From Pleurodeles waltl (Eukaryota; Chordata; Amphibia; Caudata; Salamandridae): 64,000 nt of DNA. Numbering within the stretch: position 1 is the first letter of the stretch; the number at the start of each line of letters is the position of its first letter. The notes beneath the pieces are model-generated. The model was not told where the DNA came from and ran no database searches. It saw nothing but the letters and a program-made list of their open reading frames with translations. The stretch lies in contig NC_090448.1 of assembly GCF_031143425.1 (NCBI RefSeq), positions 336,529,177 through 336,593,176 of the forward strand. Reading direction: 5' to 3'. Positions 1 through 11,265 of the stretch are shown one piece after another. The position numbers and the translations under genes are program-made.

Positions 1-347
1 TCAAAAAGCGATTACCCACCTACTGTGCTTCATTTATATACACCCAGCCATCCACTTACTCATCTGATGTGTTGATGTGGAGGGTTCTCGTACCTCTTGT
101 GTGAGAGTCGTCTGCGCAGTTCGCTTCATTTCACCTCCTGGAGGCACTTCTCCCTGCCTGAAGGGAGATTATTTGAGTTTTGTTTTTCAGTATTATTCTT
201 CCCTTTTTCGTGCTCCTTCGTATCCTCTGATCTTTTCTTTTCGAGACTTGTGTGTCTATCTCTGTTGCGCCTATGTTTTTGCTCATTAGGTTGGTTGCAA
301 TTACATCCTACTCCAAACTATTCATCATGCTCATGCCTCTCAGACAT
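1..347. other. Unassigned sequence before the L1 ORF2
   Basis: No recognisable gene. The segment leads directly into the L1 ORF2 start at 348, so it may be L1 5' sequence (ORF1 tail or untranslated leader), but I see no ORF1 motif. The short reading frames at 77-360 overlap each other and have no recognisable domain. Confidence 0.3.
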
Positions 348-2297
348 ATGTCCACACTGAAAATATTTTCCATCAATAGTTAAGGGCTTAACCACCCACT
401 GAAGTGTAAAAATGTTTCTGACTACTGCCACACACTGAGGGGAGATCTGGTGTTTGGTCAAGAAACCACGACTGGTCATGAAAAAGCACTATCTATGCAC
501 ACCAGATGGGTGAATGATTTCTCCTGCTCCTCAGCAATTTCTAAGAAAAATGATGTGGTCACCTTATTTTCAAAGAATTCAGGTCTATCAATCATAGCCT
601 TGCAGCAAGATAAGGGTAGGTCGCTGGTCACCAGACTCCAATATTGCAACACAGAATTATTGGATGAGCCTCTATTTAGGTCCAATCTTTCGGCCTAGTT
701 GGCACTGCTTCCAGCGAAGACCCGAATCGTCTTGGTAGGTGATTTTAATTTGCTGATGGAAATTATTTTAGACAGAAACTCTACCTTTAAATACAGAATT
801 CATAAAGCAATGCACTCTCTCTGCACCTCACTTGATCTCCCTGATGTGTGGAGGCTACACAACCCCACCACTAATGACTTCACTTTTTTAATCCCCCACA
901 ACAAGAATATACTACCTATTAGTTGACAGTTTGCTCCTCCAGGATACCTCAGCCCCCTCCATCAGGTCCATCACAACTTCGGATTACTCCACCATTTCCC
1001 TTTCTCTACAGATTGTTCCCCCGAAAATTAAAAACTGCACATGGTGCATGAACACAGAAGTTCTTGGGAACGAAACAGATGTGCAGGAACTACGTAAAGA
1101 GCTGGGTCTGTTCTTACAGGACAATATCTCATCTGTCTCTTCACCTGTCACTTTATGAGACACTTTGAAGTGCTTCTGTAAAGACCAAGTGATAAATTGT
1201 ATGGCTAAGAAAAATGAAGAAATCAAAACATCCGTAGACAAATTGACGGCTCAAATAAACTCCCAAGAAAAAAGTATTTAGACAATCTAAAGACTCCAAT
1301 GCCTTAATGACAAACAATAAAATTCAAATACGAATATTACAAAATAATCAGTAAACACATTGAACTGTGCTTTCAGTCACAGAAAGATAAAAAACGATTT
1401 TATCTAAATAAAGTGGGGAAATCATTAGCCGCATACCTAAAATGTAAAAACAAATCCACCGTAATTTCTAACATCAAAGACCCTGAGTATAATTAAAACC
1501 GAGAAGTGTGACAGTCTCAAAATTTTCCAGAAATTCTCACCCGAGTTTTATACCCCTCGGTTGCCACGCCGAAAGATATATGTCTACATTTTCTCCAGAC
1601 TTTGCCAATACAGACCATTTTTGATTCGGACAGTACGAAGCTGGGCAGGCGGATAGATCGTGGTGAGATTCAAATGCGATTCTGCTCATTCCTTCAGGCA
1701 AAGCCCCGGGCCCTGATGGGCTATCCATTCATTTTTAGATTACTTTGAATCCATGATTATGGAAACCTTGGATTTCATGCTAAAGGATTTTGCTGTATCA
1801 GGGCGATCATGGGTACAGCAGAGGAGGCCATTAATACAGTTATCCCAAAAGAGGGGGAAGATCATTTTGATCTTAAAAATTTCAGAGCAATTTTGGTTCA
1901 TAAACATGGAGACTACAATCTGAGCTAAAATTCTAGCTACTCACCTTGCTCCCCTGAATACCAAGTTAATCCATGTCATTGAGACGATATTCGTCAAGGA
2001 CTGATTCTCAAGAGATAATATTTGTTTGTTTTGCCATACTATTAAAAAACTTTCCCGCAGGCCGTCGCTACAGCAGCAATTGCGCTGATGTGGAAGACAA
2101 CTTTGATCTCGAGGTGTCCTGGTCGTATCTGGAGGCTGCTTTAAATAATACAATCTTGGGGAATTGTACAATAAACTGGCCAGGTCCCTCTATGCAAAAC
2201 CTTTAAGGAGAATTAGAGTTCTGGTTATTGATCCCTTATTATTTATATTAAATGAGTCTAGCAATATTCTGACTGAACTGGACTGAAAGTTGGTCAT
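348..2297 (+). pseudogene. L1-type LINE ORF2, endonuclease and first half of reverse transcriptase (decayed)
   Basis: Non-LTR retrotransposon protein that nicks DNA and primes reverse transcription at the nick. The ATG at 348 opens a peptide resembling the start of L1-clade apurinic endonuclease. A frame with HTRWV and KNSGLSIIA follows at 450-698, then GDFN and WRLHNPTTNDFTF at 699-926, then the endonuclease end (TSDYS, where SDH is usual) near 970. The reverse transcriptase begins with KAPGPDG near 1700, continues with VIPKEG near 1840, and reaches WSYLEAAL near 2125, the residues that follow motif A. Many stops and frameshifts separate these pieces, so it is dead. The element continues after the MITE at 3226, and again at 28477 after a DIRS insertion. 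Confidence 0.85.
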
Positions 2298-3225
2298 ATT
2301 GGCCCTCATTATGTAATGGCAGTAAAAACCGCCTACCACCGTGGTGACAGCCGCCAAAAGACCATCGCCGCGGCTAACAGCCGTCCGACATATTATGACC
2401 ACAGCTGGATTTCCGGCAGAAGAATGACAGAAATCTGGCTGTGGCCAAGCCGGCGGATGGCGGTAAGGTGGCTCTGCTGCCAGCAGCAGCACCACGCCAG
2501 TAGACCGCCGCCAGCCGTATTATGACCCATAATACAGCCTGGCGGTGTTCTGCTGGCGGGCGCTGCTGCCACCAGACCGGAGGACCCCCTGCACATGGGT
2601 AAGTCGGGTCTACGACAGGGGAGGGGGTGGAGAGTTTTGTGTGTGTGTGAATGTTTGTGTGTGCATGGACGCGGGTGTCTGTTGCATTCTGGATGCATGT
2701 GTGCATATATAGAGGTGTGAGTGCGTGTATGTTGTGTTATGTGAATGCATGTCTGGGTGTATGTATGAAAGTGTGTGCGGATGTGTGTGTGAATGGATGT
2801 ATGCATGCGTGGATGCATGTGGGAATGGGAGTGTGTATGCATGTGTGTGTGTGAAGGGGGGCATGATTGTACGGGGTGGGCGGGCTAACTGGAGGGGGGG
2901 ACCCCTATCAGTGACAGGGAAGGGATTCCCTGTCACTGATAGTGCCTACCGCCATGGTTTTCATGGCATTAAGAAAGGCACGAAAACCATGGCGGTTGCC
3001 GGGGTCATAATCCCGCAGGTGGAACAGAGACAGTCACTGGAATGGAGATGGATATCTCCAGCCCCGCAGCTGTTACCTCCATGGCGGTCGGAGTGGTAAA
3101 TTGGCGGGTTGGCTTCAGCCAACCCGCCAATGTCATAATATGGCGGTAAGTACCATCAGTCTGTCGGCAGTACTTACCGCCATATTATCGCTGACCGCCG
3201 GGGTCGTAATGAACCCCATACTTTT
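2298..3225. mobile_element. Harbinger-type non-autonomous element (MITE) inside L1
   Basis: The left end reads GGCCCTCATTATG and the reverse complement of the right end reads GGGGTTCATTACG, so the termini are imperfect inverted repeats. Inside are GC-rich short palindromes, such as the AGTGACAGGGA arms near 2910-2940, the GCCATGGTTTTC arms near 2951-2994, and TTGGCGGGTTGGC near 3100-3130. The L1 reverse transcriptase is interrupted exactly here: it resumes near its YADD region at 3226. No transposase is encoded. The target duplication is not clean, so the edges are good to a few bases only. Confidence 0.7.
2635..2858. repeat. TG/ATG-rich degenerate minisatellite
   Basis: About 220 bp of alternating TG and GCATG/GAATG units on the + strand within the MITE. 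It produces long His/Thr-rich reading frames on the minus strand (2374-2936), which are compositional artefacts and not genes. Confidence 0.85.
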
Positions 3226-4310
3226 TAAAACAGCTGCATAGGCAAATGACATTTTAATCTTACTACAACACTTCCTGTCTGGGGAACTCAAGCTTTCAAT
3301 TGCATTGAAATTATTAATCAAATACTTGGGAATTCAGTTCTATCATAATTTGGCAGAATCTGTATTCCAGAATAAACTTAAAACAATTGATAAAATTGAA
3401 GATTTAGGGGGTTATTACAACTTTGGAGGAGGTGTTAATCCGTCCTAAAAGTGACGGTAAAGTGACGGATATACCACCAGTCGTATTACGAGTCCATTAT
3501 ATCCTATGGAACTCGTAATACGGCTGGTGGTATATCCGTCACTTTACCGTCACTTTTGGGATGGATTAACACCTCCTCCAAAGTTGTAATAACCCCCTTA
3601 CTGTCCACCTGGTCTCCCAAATATACATTTAATGGTGGGGAAAATTAGAAACTCTAAATCTGAGTGTGACCATAAGTTAATTTTCTGTCAAGTATAATCT
3701 TGCCCGCTTGTATAAATCTTTTTTTTCCAGCAATTTATACAATGTCCTCTGGTTTCCTCTGGAGTAATAAGAAACCCAGAATAAGTATTAAAAAACTCAG
3801 TTCTCCCATCAAATTTGGTGGCTGCAACCTCCATGATAGGTTCAACTACCAAACAGCTTTCTAAGCGACTTAAGGCACCCAATGGAGAGACCCAGGCCTC
3901 ACCAACATGCCTGCTGGACATATTAGCCACCCTTTCCCACTAGTCGCAAATGTGACCATGACCGAGCACACTTTTGTCCATTCCAACAACATTTTTAAAG
4001 ATACAATTAAAGCCCTATTAATAGCAGATAAAACTCTAGACATGTATCAATCCTCCTCTATACCACTATGGAACAACAAGAAGATTCTAACATCTAGCCT
4101 TTTAACATTAGAACCTAATTGTGTCATTAAAGAGATTGCTTTAGTGTCAGACCTATATACAGGTAATGAACCTTTATCCTTTGCTGCACTCCAAGAGAAG
4201 TATACCCTCTCCAAATTCTAGGAGTTCCTGAAAATTAAAGCAAAAATCTCCACTGGTTTTTCTCTTCCCTTAAACACATCAAATTAGGAGGTCATGTTGC
4301 TTCCAAGATA
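3226..4310 (+). pseudogene. L1 ORF2, catalytic centre and post-RT region (decayed)
   Basis: Continuation of the L1 at 348. Near 3236-3262 the frame gives a degenerate version of the YADD catalytic box in which Tyr is a stop codon and the first Asp is Asn. KYLGIQF follows near 3325, a motif typical after the L1 RT core. After a 191-bp MITE the frame resumes with SNKKPRISIKKL and FGGCNLHD near 3770-3835, then IPLWNNK near 4055-4080 and FAALQEKYTLSKF near 4180-4220. These match the L1 C-terminal half in order. The L1 stops at about 4310 where DIRS-1 begins, and its last part is at 28477. Confidence 0.8.
3407..3597. mobile_element. Palindromic 191-bp MITE with TTA target duplication
   Basis: Starts GGGGGTTATTAC, ends GTAATAACCCCC, and is flanked by TTA at 3404-3406 and 3598-3600. 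The two halves are near-perfect reverse complements: the arms through GGAGGAGGTGTTAATCC and GTGACGGTAAAGTGACGG both pair. The whole element could therefore fold into one long hairpin around 3500. A 3-bp TTA duplication fits the PIF/Harbinger superfamily. It is non-coding. Confidence 0.92.
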
Positions 4311-4765
4311 AAACAAGTTACTTAACTGAACACTGTGGTTCTCTAGTATTGATATCTTTCATAGATTCACATGCTTGAATCTTCCCCGTCATCAAGGTGG
4401 GAGCCCCACGGTAATTGTAACTAGTAGGAAAGACACCATTACCTTAGACTATAAGTACATATTCCATAGGATTGTATAGCAATCTGCATCATTTTGAGCA
4501 CAACCAAAGTTCAACCAATCAGAAATAGGCTTCGGTCCCATTCCTCCTGTCCAGTGGCACCACACCTCAGATTTAGGACCATAAGAGCATAAAGACACAC
4601 AATCTGAATAAGTAAGAGATTAATGAGGCGAGCGACTGAAAGGGAGGTGGGAGGGTCACATGTCAATCTATGAAAGATATCAATACTGGAGAACCACAGG
4701 GTACAGGTAAGTCATTTGGTTTTTCTCCAGTATAAAATGTTTCATAGATTCACACTCTTGAATCT
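4311..4765. repeat. DIRS-1 left inverted terminal repeat plus internal complementary region
   Basis: The terminal repeat is 4311-4570. Within the same end, 4668-4706 is the reverse complement of the outermost bases (the CTGTGGTTCTC...GATATCTTTCATAG block at 4332-4372). It is followed at 4725-4760 by another direct copy of the outer block (TTTCATAGATTCACACTC). A junction of two outward-facing terminal sequences near the 3' end is the layout expected of the internal complementary region of DIRS elements, which is used to rebuild the termini during replication. The left end is the element's 3' end because the genes run on the minus strand. Confidence 0.7.
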
Positions 4766-4838
4766 GAATAGCTAGCAGTGGTCAACTGGATTATTTTGTA
4801 ATAATAAATATCTATACGGAAGCAGGTCAGAAGTAGAT

Positions 4839-4841
<3 letters not shown>

Positions 4842-4885
<44 letters not shown>
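4842..4885. repeat. (AT)n microsatellite at the left edge of PLE-A
   Basis: About 44 bp of pure AT dinucleotide ending where the PLE-A terminal repeat starts. A second AT tract (11232-11262) marks the right edge of the same element. Confidence 0.97.
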
Positions 4886-4888
<3 letters not shown>

Positions 4889-5494
4889 CTGGAGTCCTCT
4901 GTTGGGCATTTCTTTTCTCTACTATCTCGTGTCTGTGCACTTCTGCACTCTAGTGCATATGCTCTACGGTTTTCACTCTTTATGCACATAGAGTACCACT
5001 GTAACTACTATATGCTCACTACTAGACGTTCTCCGGTCTTTTACTCACTTGTCATATCCTTTTTTTTCTTTCACTACACAACCAATTGGGACTACACGGT
5101 ATCACTTGATCTTGCCATGCCTTCTATTCTCCACTCGCTTGCGTGTGCATGATAAAGCACTTATCTGAAGCGGATCACGGGCACATTATATTTCACATCT
5201 TTTGTAGACACAGCGTAGGCTTATTTCCTTCAGACAACTGTACATACCAGTCTGTATTGATTACTGTTTTGCAGCCTTGATAAAGTCACTTGTGTGACGA
5301 AACACGTGTTGGCTGTTTTCTGCAAGACGATACTAACCTACGACAAACCTTGTCTATGAATAAAGACACTGTTCAACACCAACCGGGAATCAGCGTTTTT
5401 CTCTCTGCTTCTGGATTTATACTACCAGTGATACTTCTCTCCCAAAACGTTTCTAGACTTTATACCTCTGTGTGCCCTGGTCATTTTTGCATTT
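4886..5494 (+). repeat. PLE-A 5' terminal repeat (pLTR)
   Basis: Begins TGACTGGAGTCC and diverges from the 3' copy after TTTTTGCAT. It contains the hammerhead-like box at 5275-5315 and an AATAAA signal near 5359, so it could supply both RNA cleavage and polyadenylation signals. Differences from the 3' copy include CACATC versus CTCATC near 5197, TTGTCT versus TTGTTT near 5350, CTCTCT versus CTCCCT near 5402, and CTAGAC versus CTGGAC near 5455. Confidence 0.93.
5275..5315 (+). ncRNA. Hammerhead-ribozyme-like box in the PLE-A 5' repeat
   Basis: TTGATAA, one A, a perfect stem GTCAC/GTGAC with TTGT loop (5285-5298), then GAAAC and ACGTGTTGG. This resembles the hammerhead core CUGAUGA - stem II - GAAA. 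C3 and G8 are here U and A, which could still pair. Hammerhead motifs are known from PLE terminal repeats. An extra A before stem II departs from the canonical core, so self-cleavage is not established. Confidence 0.55.
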
Positions 5495-5768
5495 ATTGTC
5501 ACTGTGTATCTTGGTACACAACTCTTTGTGCCCATTAGGGTAGTAGGGCACCCGACCAATTGGCACCAGTTTCTTACCTCATTGACTTTGTTGTTTAATA
5601 CGAGTTGTTACGACACGGAGGTGCAGCATCTTCACCGCTACTACCCTTGTACATTGTTGCTTTTGGCTTGGTTTTGCCCAACTGTGGTGTGCTGCACTCC
5701 GTCAACTTTAATACAAACTGTACCACTATTTTTGCTCTCACAATTTATTTCCTACTAGGTTCTTAGGC
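5495..5768 (+). other. PLE-A leader between terminal repeat and coding region
   Basis: Untranslated stretch between the 5' repeat and the first PLE-A ATG at 5769. No structure or reading frame of note. Confidence 0.6.
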
Positions 5769-8700
5769 ATGGCTTCCTTTGACGATAACAGAGACATTTT
5801 AGCTGCTGAACTGTTTTCCAAAAAATCTCTAGCTACACACACGAATAATCCCGCACCACCCAAAGAGGGACTTAGACACAAATTTATTAAACTAGAAAGA
5901 CTAAGGAAACAAGAACTAGCACGCTGGTGGGATATCACAACTCTCAAACGATACTTGGAACTCAAACAAATCCCTAGGGGGCTACGGGTCATAATATATC
6001 CCTCATTTGAAGACCTTGACCCAGATCTACTTGGGGAGTGAGAACATCTCATTTCCTCCACTTCATTTGGCATGATTAATATACTTATTAAACATGCGGA
6101 CAGAAAACGTAACAAATTACTTCTGGACATTGCTTCTCTAGAGGAGGAGATTAAGAACCTTAACCTCACGGAAGCAACTGACAAAAACTATGCCATTATG
6201 AGAGATATACTTAATGGGTATCAACTATATGTGAAGGATAAAAAGATGAGGAAGCTCATCAGGGACGAGAATGACTACAGTAGTGGTAGAATATACACTT
6301 TTGCACGCAAATTTGATCAGGTAAATAGAGACACTAACAGTAAGCCCAGTAAGGATTCTACTCCGGCAGGTTCTATTTCCGACAGTTTATCTGACATCTC
6401 CAATCTCTCTAGTGACGGTACAGATACACCCCTGAATAGGTCCTCTGGTAACACAGCCCTTACAAATGCCTCTCACCAATCAAACTCTTTTTTAGAGGAA
6501 CTAGGTCGATACAGGAAGGGGATACGGCAGAATTTCAACAGATCAGGTCCAAACAGAAACCCACCCGCAGGGGAGGGAACAAACACAACAACAAACACAA
6601 GGGAGGGCGTCACAACCCGTTCCACCTCGAGAACTCAGAAGTCTTGATGAACAAACCAGATCAGGATCCATTAACCGTATCAGACGACTCTGTGCAGGTC
6701 ATTAACTTATCGAGCTCTTGTTTGTCTACTCACTAAATAAATGTTCTGAAAAAAGGTTTGGGCTTCTGTCCTACTTCCACGCCTAACTACACCAATATAC
6801 ATATTGACCTCTTTAAGTTTGTACGGAATCTCAAACTTGAGAAGTTTTTCCATAACAGAACACTTACCACTAAAGACTCGCCCAATCCAACACCGACTTG
6901 TAACAGATCCATTAAAGATCTGTAAGACATACAGACAGTACTTTCACTTGACAATCCCTCCTTGTCTCCCTTGTGTCTGGACGAACTACTAGTCCAGCTT
7001 GACATCCCATCCAATTTAGATCAGGACAGTGGCCTAAACCTAAATCCACTTTTGTCCCAACTCTATCTCCTGATAACTGCATTGACGTCTTTCACAAAGC
7101 GGATAGCACCGAACTTTTCCATCTCGAGGACAAACTTGGAACACAGACACACAGACACAACAATAATCTGACTCAGAAAGAAATTCTTGCCTTGCAGGGA
7201 CTCTCCAAACGCACAGATATAATAATCAAAGAAACTGACAAAGGGGGGAACGTGGTAGTCATGAACAGATCTGACTACCTTTTGGAAATCAATAGACAAC
7301 TGGATGATACACATGCATATATCGCTATTCAGTCTAATCCTCTTCCTGGCATCTCCACTCTAATTGAAAACAAATTGACCTATTGGAAAAATATGTGTCT
7401 CCTGTCTGATCTTGAATACAGGTACTTACATGTTGCAGCGTCCCGAGCACCTTGTATTTACATTCTTCCCAAGGTACACAAAAAAGGCAGTTTTCCACCA
7501 GGCAGGCCTATCATTTCAGGCATTGGCTCTCCTACAGAACACATCTCTGAATACATCGACTCCTTTCTTCAACACATGGTTCGGAACCTTCCGTCCTACA
7601 TTCAGGATACCAGGGATCTACTGTGTCAACATGAAGACATTGAATGGACTGATGATTGCATGTTTGTCAGCCTTGATGTTAGCTCTCTTTATACCTCGAT
7701 CCCTCTCGAAAGGGGTCTTGAGATGCTCTCAATGACTCTCAGCTCACGTGATGCCACCCTCTATGAGCACACGCGCATGCTCCTCGACCTTACGCGCCTG
7801 GTACTTGAAAATAATTTGTTCTTACACAATGGCGACTGGTATCGCCAATGCCAGGGGGTAGCAATGGGTGCTAAATTCTCTCCATCCTATGCCAATTTGT
7901 ACATGGGCCAATTTGAAAAGATACACTTATGGTCCAAGTGCCCGACACACATCACCCAACATATTCTCTATTGGGGGAGATACATTGACGATATTCTAGC
8001 AATCTGGACGGGTAACACTTCGATCTTGACACACTCATACATCACCTCAACACAAACAATTTCAAACTGACTTTCACACATAAGGTTGACCGTGCCCAAA
8101 TCGAGTTCTTAGACCTTCTCTTATACATTACCAACAATAGGCTCACCTCCAGACTGTACAGAAAACCAACAGCTTGTAACTCCATATTACATGCGCAAAG
8201 CGCTCATCCCCTGACACAAATCAGAGCAATTCCTTACGGGGAAATGATTAGGGTACGACGTAACTGCACCGACCCTGACATCTTCAAACAAGAACTCAAG
8301 AATTTGACACACCGCTTCCAAGCATGTGGTTACACCAAGGAGCTTATCTCAATGGCTAGTAAACGCATATCCTCGAAAGACCAACACTCGCTTCTCATCA
8401 GGGGCTCCAAAAAACCGTCCAAAACATCCAACAAACGACCCGTCTCTTTCATCACTCAATACAGTCCCGCTAGTAAAACTATACTTCGTGTTCTTAAAAG
8501 ACACTGGCATTTACTACTACTGGACTCATGTCTAAAAAACTATGTCAACAGCTCACCAACCATGACACACAGCAGGGGACGCACACTCAGAAACATTTTG
8601 TGTCCCAGCTTTCTCATGCCCCACACACAGACACACTCCCCATCGTGGATCCCAGTTAAACCCAACGTTTTTTTCAAATGTGGTTGCTGTATTTCGTGCC

Positions 8701-9113
8701 AAATGGCTCTCAACAAAACTACCTCTTTCACTTACAATACTAAGACCATTCACAGTGTTAGGAGCTTTATTAATTGCAACACCAGATATACAGTCTATTG
8801 TATCATTTGTGTATGTGGCCTGATCCATGTCGGCAGCACAATACGTCCACTCAAAGAACGTATTCAGGAACACATAAGAGCCATTAGAAACTGTAACACC
8901 ACATACCCACTGGCTGTTCATTTCAACACTTTAAATGGCGAGAGGGATCTCTTAAACATCAGATTTCATGGGATTGCTCAGGTTACGGGCTCACCAAGAT
9001 GGGGTGACAGAACCAGGGACCTCCGTAAGTGTGAGGCCAAATGGATTCTGAAACTCCGTGCAGTGGAACATGGACTGAACACTGACCACGAACTGCATTT
9101 CTTCCTTACCTAA
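5769..9113 (+). pseudogene. PLE-A polyprotein: N-terminal region, reverse transcriptase, GIY-YIG-type endonuclease (broken)
   Basis: The ATG at 5769 opens a charged N-terminal region, with one in-frame stop at about 6039 and a second block at 6072-6647 (ENDYSSGRIYTFARKFDQ is typical of vertebrate PLEs). The RT lies at 7192-8015: TDKGGNVVV, YILPKVHKKG, FVSLDVSSLYTSIP (motif A), VAMGAKFSPSYANLYMG (motif B) and YIDDILAIW (catalytic motif C). A frameshift near 8015 returns to the first frame, which continues through the zinc-binding linker (CGCCISCQ) to the endonuclease at 8770-9000. The endonuclease carries IHVGSTIRPLKERIQEH in place of the classic YVG core. At least one stop and two frameshifts make it non-functional, but the catalytic residues of the RT persist. 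Confidence 0.9.
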
Positions 9114-10625
9114 CTTTGTGATGAACCACTAGGCTCTAGGAATATTTCACTTGATTGCATCTATTGCTGTATGTTTAATTGAATATGTGACTAATTGAAT
9201 ACTTAACATATATTATATGGACATGCATTTTCCACCAAGGCTCACTTTATTTCAGTATATGTTGTACTTCCACCTGCCAATCTGGACTGTAACCCCCTTT
9301 ACAGTTGGCTTGACTGAAATCTGTCTCATCAAATCTGTTACAGAATTTATGTATTGTTTTCCTATATAATTACCATTACTCTTTGTTGTCTGCGGTATAT
9401 ACGCCACTGAGAAACCATGTTCCACATTTGGACGTTACCATTACACTTTGTGCTTTGTGCCCACTGTTTGGTCTTACAGCTTGTCTCAACAACACTACCC
9501 TATACTTATCCCAAATTCCGCAATGTAGTACTACCTATATGGGGATACACTTTCTAACACGTCTCTATATTCCATTCCTCATATTCACTAGCATGCTTCA
9601 CCCTTTCACGCTCCTGTTTACCTGGAAGTAGCTCACATTAATTTGTTTGATCTAAGCTATTTACACCTCTCGGCTTTTGTTCTTACTCCACCCCTGCGAT
9701 CCTACTTTTTACTCCAACTTAACCTCTTCAAAATGGCCGCCTCCTTTCCATCGCTTTCGATACCTACGCTCATGCCGTTCGACAGCCTAGTCCCTTTTCT
9801 ATGTTGCTGCAATTGGACTACTCAAACAACGTGCGGGGCTCTCAGACCCCAGACGCGCTGCATCGGACGGACTAGGTGCTCCCCGTATACTATACAGGTA
9901 TCCTTTTGACTCCCAATAGACGTTTTATACTGCATACGGGACATTTGTGTCCCTCCACTTATTCTTTACTCTAGCTGTCTGCGCAATATACCTTTTAACA
10001 AATTTAACACACATCGCTTTACATAACGCCGGTTTAGCGTGCTTCTTTTAGTAAGCAAACCACTTAAGAATGAACGCCCACATCCAGGGGGCTGCTCATG
10101 TTCCCTTAGGTCACCATCCTCTGAAGTAGGCTCTCATTACCGAGTTTGCCCCTTTGCCCGACACGGCATATTTATCTACACTAGTAATCTTGCACCACAT
10201 AGGCGATAACTGGCCTCGTGTTTAAACCACTACCCTACCTGCATACAATCACACGACCGTATTATCTACGGTCCCATGTGCATTTTCTCAGCCCCTAATT
10301 CTGGGCACCCTTATCCTTTGGACATTTCCCTGTTGCTATCTCCACAGGGGTTTTTCCGTTCACGACCCCGGGACCTTTTTTCCACTGTAGACTCTCTCGT
10401 TTTTACATGGTCACGTTTGGAGGATTATCAGGGCCTCTACACCTTTATTTACGATCACTGGACCACTAAATACTCACAGTTGCCAGGTTCAGTGCATACC
10501 ACCAACTTACCTTCATATCGGTTTGCTGCTACCTTTCCCTTGGCCGGACGGGCCCAGGTATGTTCTTGGGATTATTCCCCTTTATCACGCTTCCTTCTCC
10601 ACCCTACATAGCGGGTCTTTTCCCT
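9114..10625 (+). other. PLE-A 3' untranslated region
   Basis: About 1.5 kb between the polyprotein stop and the 3' terminal repeat. Short reading frames at 9383-9909 and 10276-10611 have no recognisable motif. Treated as the element's non-coding 3' part. Confidence 0.6.
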
Positions 10626-11227
10626 TGACTGGAGTCCTCTGTTGGGCATTTCTTTTCTCTACTATCTCGTGTCTGTGCACTTCTGCACTCTAGTGCATAT
10701 GCTCTACGGTTTTCACTCTTTATGCACATAGAGTACCACTGTAACTACTATATGCTCACTACTAGACGTTCTCCGGTCTTTTACTCACTTGTCATATCCT
10801 TTTTTTTCTTTCACTACACAACCAATTGGGACTACACGGTATCACTTGATCTTGCCATGCCTTCTATTCTCCACTCGCTTGCGTGTGCATGATAAAGCAC
10901 TTATCTGAAGCGGATCACGGGCACATTATATTTCTCATCTTTTGTAGACACAGCGTAGGCTTATTTCCTTCAGACAACTGTACATACCAGTCTGTATTGA
11001 TTACTGTTTTGCAGCCTTGATAAAGTCACTTGTGTGACGAAACACGTGTTGGCTGTTTTCTGCAAGACGATACTAACCTACGACAAACCTTGTTTATGAA
11101 TAAAGACACTGTTCAACACCAACCGGGAATCAGCGTTTTTCTCCCTGCTTCTGGATTTATACTACCAGTGATACTTCTCTCCCAAAACGTTTCTGGACTT
11201 TATACCTCTGTGTGCCCTGGTCATTTT

Positions 11228-11234
<7 letters not shown>
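10626..11234 (+). repeat. PLE-A 3' terminal repeat (pLTR)
   Basis: Near-identical copy of 4886-5494. It ends in TTTTTGCAT and runs into an AT tract. It carries the second copy of the hammerhead-like box (11015-11055) and AATAAA near 11099. Confidence 0.93.
11015..11055 (+). ncRNA. Hammerhead-ribozyme-like box in the PLE-A 3' repeat
   Basis: Unchanged copy of the box at 5275-5315: TTGATAA, A, GTCAC stem, GAAAC, ACGTGTTGG. Two such boxes flanking one element would, if active, release a unit-length RNA from a longer transcript. Confidence 0.55.

Positions 11235-11262
<28 letters not shown>
11232..11262. repeat. (AT)n microsatellite between PLE-A and PLE-B
   Basis: About 30 bp of AT dinucleotide. 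It joins the right edge of PLE-A to the inverted left piece of PLE-B. Confidence 0.95.

Positions 11263-11265
<3 letters not shown>

Larger units (their letters stand above)
4886..11234 (+). mobile_element. PLE-A: full-length Penelope-like retroelement with terminal direct repeats
   Basis: A 609-bp terminal repeat (4886-5494), a short leader, a broken coding region for RT plus GIY-YIG-type endonuclease (5769-9113), a 1.5-kb 3' region, and the same repeat again (10626-11234). The two repeats have a constant offset of 5740 bp. I counted four mismatches while reading them, so about 99% identity and a fairly recent insertion. AT dinucleotide tracts border both outer edges, suggesting insertion into an AT microsatellite within DIRS-1. 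Confidence 0.9.

Noticed and set aside
2374..2936. Long His/Thr/Pro reading frames on the minus strand (up to 149 codons)
   Set aside because: They are translations of the TG-rich minisatellite inside a MITE, with overlapping frames of the same composition on both strands.
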